Assembly (NCBI GenBank): GCA_002082585.1
Contig: CP020563.1
Location: 7,000,001 to 7,064,000, forward strand
DNA length: 64,000 nt
From: Kitasatospora albolonga
GTDB taxonomy: Bacteria; Actinomycetota; Actinomycetes; Streptomycetales; Streptomycetaceae
Reading direction: 5' to 3'
Shown here: one piece after another, positions 61,701-64,000 of the stretch
Position numbering within the stretch: the first letter of the stretch is position 1
Layout of the letters: each line of letters begins with the position of its first letter
Made by a program: the position numbers and the translations under genes
Notes under the pieces: model-generated
What the model was told of the DNA's origin: nothing
The model's database searches: none
The model's input: only the letters and a program-made list of their open reading frames with translations

Positions 61701-62255
61701 GGTGGCCTCCATCGCGCGCCGGGCGCCGACGATCGCTGCCTTCGTCTGGAGCAGGTCCTGCGTGGTCTCCACCAGGACGGCGTCGGCACCTCCCGCGATC
61801 ATGCCCTCGGCGTTCTGCTGGTAGGCGTCACGCAGGGTGGTGTACGGGGCGTGGCCCAGCGTCGGCAGTTTCGTACCGGGCCCCATCGACCCCAGCACCC
61901 AGCGCTGCTGACCGGTCGACACGGTGAACTCGTCGGCGACCTCACGGGCGATGCGGGCGCCGGCCTCGGCGAGCTCGTACACCCGCTCGGGAATGTCGTA
62001 CTCGGCCAGCGCCGCGTAGTTCGTACCGAACGTATTCGTCTCCACACAGTCGACGCCGACCGCGAAGTACGCCTCGTGGACGGAGCGCACGATGTCGGGA
62101 CGGGTGACGTTCAGGATCTCGTTGCAGCCCTCCAGGTTCTCGAAGTCCTCCAGCGTCGGGTCCTGCTCCTGGAGCATCGTGCCCATCGCGCCGTCCGCCA
62201 CCACCACCCGGGTGGCCAGCGCCTCGCGCAGGGCGTCCACACGCGCGCTCACCAC
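58773..62255 (-). CDS. metH: Cobalamin-dependent methionine synthase
   Basis: 1160 residues, the full four-module enzyme: homocysteine domain with DGAMGTMLQ at the start and the zinc-binding Cys pair in SLVGGCCGTT; pterin-binding domain with AIGERTNANGSKKFREAM; B12 domain with DVHDIGKN (lower-axial His) and the SGLLVKSTVIM region; C-terminal SAM-activation domain. It remethylates homocysteine from methyltetrahydrofolate. GTG start (a second GTG is adjacent). The 3' half has a drifted, GAG-poor codon pattern on the plus strand but remains open. It is third in order after ahcY and metK, completing the activated-methyl cycle. A stem-loop covers its start. Confidence 0.95.
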   Translation of the reverse strand: MVSARVDALREALATRVVVADGAMGTMLQEQDPTLEDFENLEGCNEILNVTRPDIVRSVHEAYFAVGVDCVETNTFGTNYAALAEYDIPERVYELAEAGARIAREVADEFTVSTGQQRWVLGSMGPGTKLPTLGHAPYTTLRDAYQQNAEGMIAGGADAVLVETTQDLLQTKAAIVGARRAMEATGTHLPLICSVTVETTGTMLLGSEIGAALTALEPLGIDMIGLNCATGPAEMSEHLRYLARHSRVPLSCMPNAGLPVLGKNGAHYPLGPAELADAQETFVHEYGLSLVGGCCGTTPEHLRQVLERVRGLTPSPREPRPEPGAASLYQHVPFRQDTAYLAIGERTNANGSKKFREAMLEARWDDCVEMARDQIREGAHMLDLCVDYVGRDGVADMRELAGRFATASTLPIVLDSTELDVLRAGLEQLGGRAVLNSVNYEDGDGPESRFAQVSALAAEHGAALIALTIDEEGQARTIEHKVAIAERLIADLTTNWGIRESDILIDTLTFTICTGQEESRGDGIATIGAIRELKKRHPDVQTTLGLSNISFGLNPAARVVLNSVFLDECVKAGLDSAIVHASKILPIARLEEEQVKVALDLIHDRRAEGYDPLQRLMELFEGVNMKAGKAEELMALPLDERLQRRIIDGEKNGLETDLDEALQTTPALDIVNNTLLEGMKVVGELFGSGQMQLPFVLQSAEVMKSAVAHLEPHMEKSDDEGKGTIVLATVRGDVHDIGKNLVDIILSNNGYNVVNLGIKQPVSAILEAAEEHRADVIGMSGLLVKSTVIMKENLQELNQRKMAADYPVILGGAALTRAYVEQDLHEIYDGEVRYARDAFEGLRLMDALIAVKRGVPGATLPALKQRRVPQRTTDPLLHLTEPEDPAGRSDVSTTNPVPEPPFWGTRVIKGIPLKEYASWLDEGALFKGQWGLKQARTGDGPTYEELVETEGRPHLRGWLDHLQSNNLLEAAVVYGYFPCVSKGEDLILLHEDGSERTRFTFPRQRRGRRLCLADFFRPEESGETDVIGLQVVTVGSRIGEATAELFAANSYRDYLELHGLSVQLAEALAEYWHARVRSELGFAAEDPTDVEDMFALKYRGARFSLGYGACPDLEDRAKIADLLQPERIGVELSEEFQLHPEQSTDALVIHHPEAKYFNAR

Positions 62256-62287
62256 CGCTCCACCCGACCGGGCAGGGCGGTGGTGAG
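62248..62287 (-). promoter_or_regulatory. Stem-loop covering the metH start codon
   Basis: CTCACCACCGC at 62248-62258 pairs with GCGGTGGTGAG at 62277-62287 (11 perfect pairs, 18-base loop). On the mRNA the 3' arm contains both metH GTG codons and the loop holds a GGGTGGA ribosome-site-like run. The structure could lower translation initiation of metH relative to metK. Confidence 0.5.
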
Positions 62288-62321
62288 TGCGCTCTCGTCC
62301 GGGAAGCCGGGGGCGGGCACG

Positions 62322-63545
62322 TCAGAGACCCGCTGCGGTGCGCAGCGCGCCGACCCGGTCGGTGCGCTCCCAGGCGAAGTCGGGGAGCTCACGGCCGAAG
62401 TGCCCGTACGCGGCGGTCTGGGCGTAGATCGGACGCAGCAGGTCGAGGTCCCGGACGATCGCCGCCGGACGCAGGTCGAACACCGCGGTGATGGCGGACT
62501 CGATCGCCGACCTCTCCACGGTCTCCGTCCCGAAGGTCTCGACGAAGAGTCCGACGGGCTCGGCCTTGCCGATCGCGTAGGCGACCTGGACCTCACAGCG
62601 AGTGGCGAGCCCGGCCGCGACGACGTTCTTCGCGACCCAGCGCATCGCGTACGCCGCCGAGCGGTCGACCTTGGACGGGTCCTTGCCCGAGAACGCACCA
62701 CCACCGTGGCGGGCCATCCCGCCGTAGGTGTCGATGATGATCTTGCGGCCGGTCAGCCCGGCGTCACCCATCGGGCCGCCGATCTCGAAACGCCCGGTCG
62801 GGTTCACCAGGAGCCGGTAGCCCTCGGTGTCCAGCTTGATCCCGTCCTCGACCAGCTGCCCGAGCACATGCTCGACCACGAACTCCCGGATGTCCGGCGC
62901 AAGGAGGGAGTCCAGGTCGATGTCGCTGGCGTGCTGCGAGGAGACGACCACGGTGTCCAGACGGACCGCCTTGTCACCGTCGTACTCGATGGTCACCTGC
63001 GTCTTGCCGTCCGGGCGCAGGTAAGGGATCGTCCCGTTCTTCCGGACCTCCGACAGGCGCCGCGAGAGACGGTGCGCGATGTGGATCGGGAGCGGCATCA
63101 GCTCCGGCGTCTCGTCGCAGGCATACCCGAACATCAGGCCCTGGTCACCGGCACCCTGCTTGTCCAGCTCGTCGCCCTCCTCACCTGCGGAGGCACCCTC
63201 GACCCGCTTCTCGTACGCGGTGTCGACACCCTGGGCGATGTCCGGCGACTGCGCGCCGATGGAGACCGAGACGCCGCAGGACGCACCGTCGAAGCCCTTC
63301 TTCGAGGAGTCGTAACCGATCTCCAGCACCTTGTTGCGCACGAGGTTGGGAATGTCGGCATACGCCTTGGTCGTGACCTCGCCCGCGACATGCACCAGAC
63401 CGGTGGTGATCAAGGTCTCGACCGCGACACGCGAGGCCGGGTCCTCACGCAGAAGCGCATCGAGAATCGTGTCGCTGATCTGGTCAGCGATCTTGTCGGG
63501 GTGACCCTCGGTGACAGATTCCGAGGTGAACAGACGGCGGGACAT
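62322..63545 (-). CDS. metK: S-adenosylmethionine synthetase
   Basis: 407 residues, starting [22 protein letters not shown]. The ATP/Met-binding motifs are intact: EGHPDK with the catalytic His, [10 protein letters not shown], and GGGAFSGKD plus the later KVDRSAAY. It makes SAM from methionine and ATP. It lies 66 bases upstream of metH and 110 bases downstream of ahcY; that gap is a simple GGCGGAGC-like GC run. No SAM riboswitch is evident. Confidence 0.96.
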   Translation of the reverse strand: MSRRLFTSESVTEGHPDKIADQISDTILDALLREDPASRVAVETLITTGLVHVAGEVTTKAYADIPNLVRNKVLEIGYDSSKKGFDGASCGVSVSIGAQSPDIAQGVDTAYEKRVEGASAGEEGDELDKQGAGDQGLMFGYACDETPELMPLPIHIAHRLSRRLSEVRKNGTIPYLRPDGKTQVTIEYDGDKAVRLDTVVVSSQHASDIDLDSLLAPDIREFVVEHVLGQLVEDGIKLDTEGYRLLVNPTGRFEIGGPMGDAGLTGRKIIIDTYGGMARHGGGAFSGKDPSKVDRSAAYAMRWVAKNVVAAGLATRCEVQVAYAIGKAEPVGLFVETFGTETVERSAIESAITAVFDLRPAAIVRDLDLLRPIYAQTAAYGHFGRELPDFAWERTDRVGALRTAAGL

Positions 63546-63655
63546 GAGTACTCCTCGTGGATGGCCGGGTCAGCGGCGGTCGGACCGGAGTGTTTCGGAG
63601 GGGGCGGAGCGGGGCGGGGCGGACCGGAGCCGGGCGGAGCGGATCTGTGCCGGGG

Positions 63656-64000
63656 TCAGTAGCGGTAGTGGTCGGGCTTGTACGGGCCTTCGACCTCGAC
63701 ACCGATGTACGCCGCCTGCTCCGGACGGAGCGTGGTCAGCCTGACGCCCAGGGCGTCGAGGTGGAGACGGGCGACCTTCTCGTCCAGGTGCTTGGGAAGC
63801 ACGTACACATCGGTCGGGTACTCCTGCGGCTTGGTGAACAGCTCGATCTGCGCCAGCGTCTGGTCGGCGAAGCTGTTCGACATCACGAAGGAGGGATGAC
63901 CCGTCGCGTTCCCCAGGTTCAGCAGACGCCCCTCCGACAGCACGATCAGGACCTTGCCGTCGGGGAACGTCCAGGTGTGGACCTGCGGCTTCACCTCGTC
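63656..64000 (-). CDS. ahcY: Adenosylhomocysteinase, C-terminal 114 residues (truncated by window edge)
   Basis: The frame runs through the right end of the window. Visible sequence includes [35 protein letters not shown], which is the family's C-terminal NAD-binding region with the conserved Asn-Ala-Thr-Gly-His, and the ending YKPDHYRY. The enzyme splits S-adenosylhomocysteine to adenosine and homocysteine, supplying MetH. It is the first methyl-cycle gene of this minus-strand group. Confidence 0.95.
   Translation of the reverse strand, partial: DEVKPQVHTWTFPDGKVLIVLSEGRLLNLGNATGHPSFVMSNSFADQTLAQIELFTKPQEYPTDVYVLPKHLDEKVARLHLDALGVRLTTLRPEQAAYIGVEVEGPYKPDHYRY

Noticed and set aside
63546..63655. 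SAM riboswitch before metK
   Set aside because: The 110-base gap is a simple GC-rich run without a recognisable aptamer core.
58164..63662. An 1832-codon plus-strand frame across uvrA-like, metH and metK
   Set aside because: It is a shadow of metH and metK on the other strand; no domain is recognisable.

Overview
The window is high-GC actinobacterial DNA, almost certainly a Streptomyces chromosome. Genes are tightly packed, many start with GTG or TTG, starts and stops often overlap as ATGA, and the families are typical of the genus: GluABCD-type uptake, MurJ, GH75 chitosanase, XRE/MetAP pair, SARP-like regulator, NRPS. Only three in-frame TTA (bldA) codons were noticed. One is in a LysR regulator and two are in the NRPS.

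Layout. (1) 0-21 kb is mostly housekeeping and physiology. It holds a truncated DUF6278-like gene, a four-gene polar amino-acid ABC transporter, a secreted CocE/NonD hydrolase, a lipoprotein L,D-transpeptidase, murJ, gamma-glutamyltransferase, chitosanase, a divergent methionine aminopeptidase/XRE pair around a palindromic operator, a PPOX flavoprotein, an unknown protein followed by a GC-rich minisatellite, a reductive pyrimidine-degradation operon (nitrilase, class III aminotransferase, dihydropyrimidinase) and a small phosphotransferase. (2) 21.5-48 kb is a specialised-metabolite cluster. Its regulators and exporter come first: LysR, an MFS pump and a SARP-like NB-ARC regulator. A left-to-right operon follows: a two-module NRPS (C-A-T-C-A-T-TE), a class A FAD monooxygenase, an SDR, a flavin reductase with an HsaA-type monooxygenase, a cupin, a PapA/C-domain-like acyltransferase and an amidase. 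A converging right-to-left operon carries a carrier protein, a SyrB2-like halogenase, a type II thioesterase, a free-standing A domain, a cation/proton antiporter and a LuxR regulator. (3) 48.3-56.3 kb is a second set of tailoring genes: SnoaL-like, a 44-residue peptide, metallo-beta-lactamase fold, flavin reductase, ActIII-type ketoreductase, SRPBCC, a second HsaA-type monooxygenase, a membrane acyltransferase and an epoxide hydrolase. No ketosynthase is present. (4) 56.4-64 kb holds a DrrC/UvrA-like ABC protein and the methyl cycle genes metH, metK and the end of ahcY.

How the cluster may work. The first NRPS A domain reads as serine (pocket residues identical to those I recall for EntF). 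The second A domain and the free-standing A domain both read as relatives of proline A domains. A serine-proline NRPS followed directly by a FAD monooxygenase is the core of bacterial pyrrolizidine pathways (legonmycin, pyrrolizixenamide). The separate A-PCP-halogenase-thioesterase cassette has the SyrB2 hallmark, His-X-Ala in place of His-X-Asp, so it should chlorinate an unactivated carbon of a carrier-bound amino acid, possibly proline or a relative. The combined inference is a bldA-dependent pathway to a chlorinated or chlorine-derived, heavily oxidised pyrrolizidine-like dipeptide. The architecture and motifs are seen in the sequence. The product, and whether the 48.3-56.3 kb block belongs to the same pathway, are inference.
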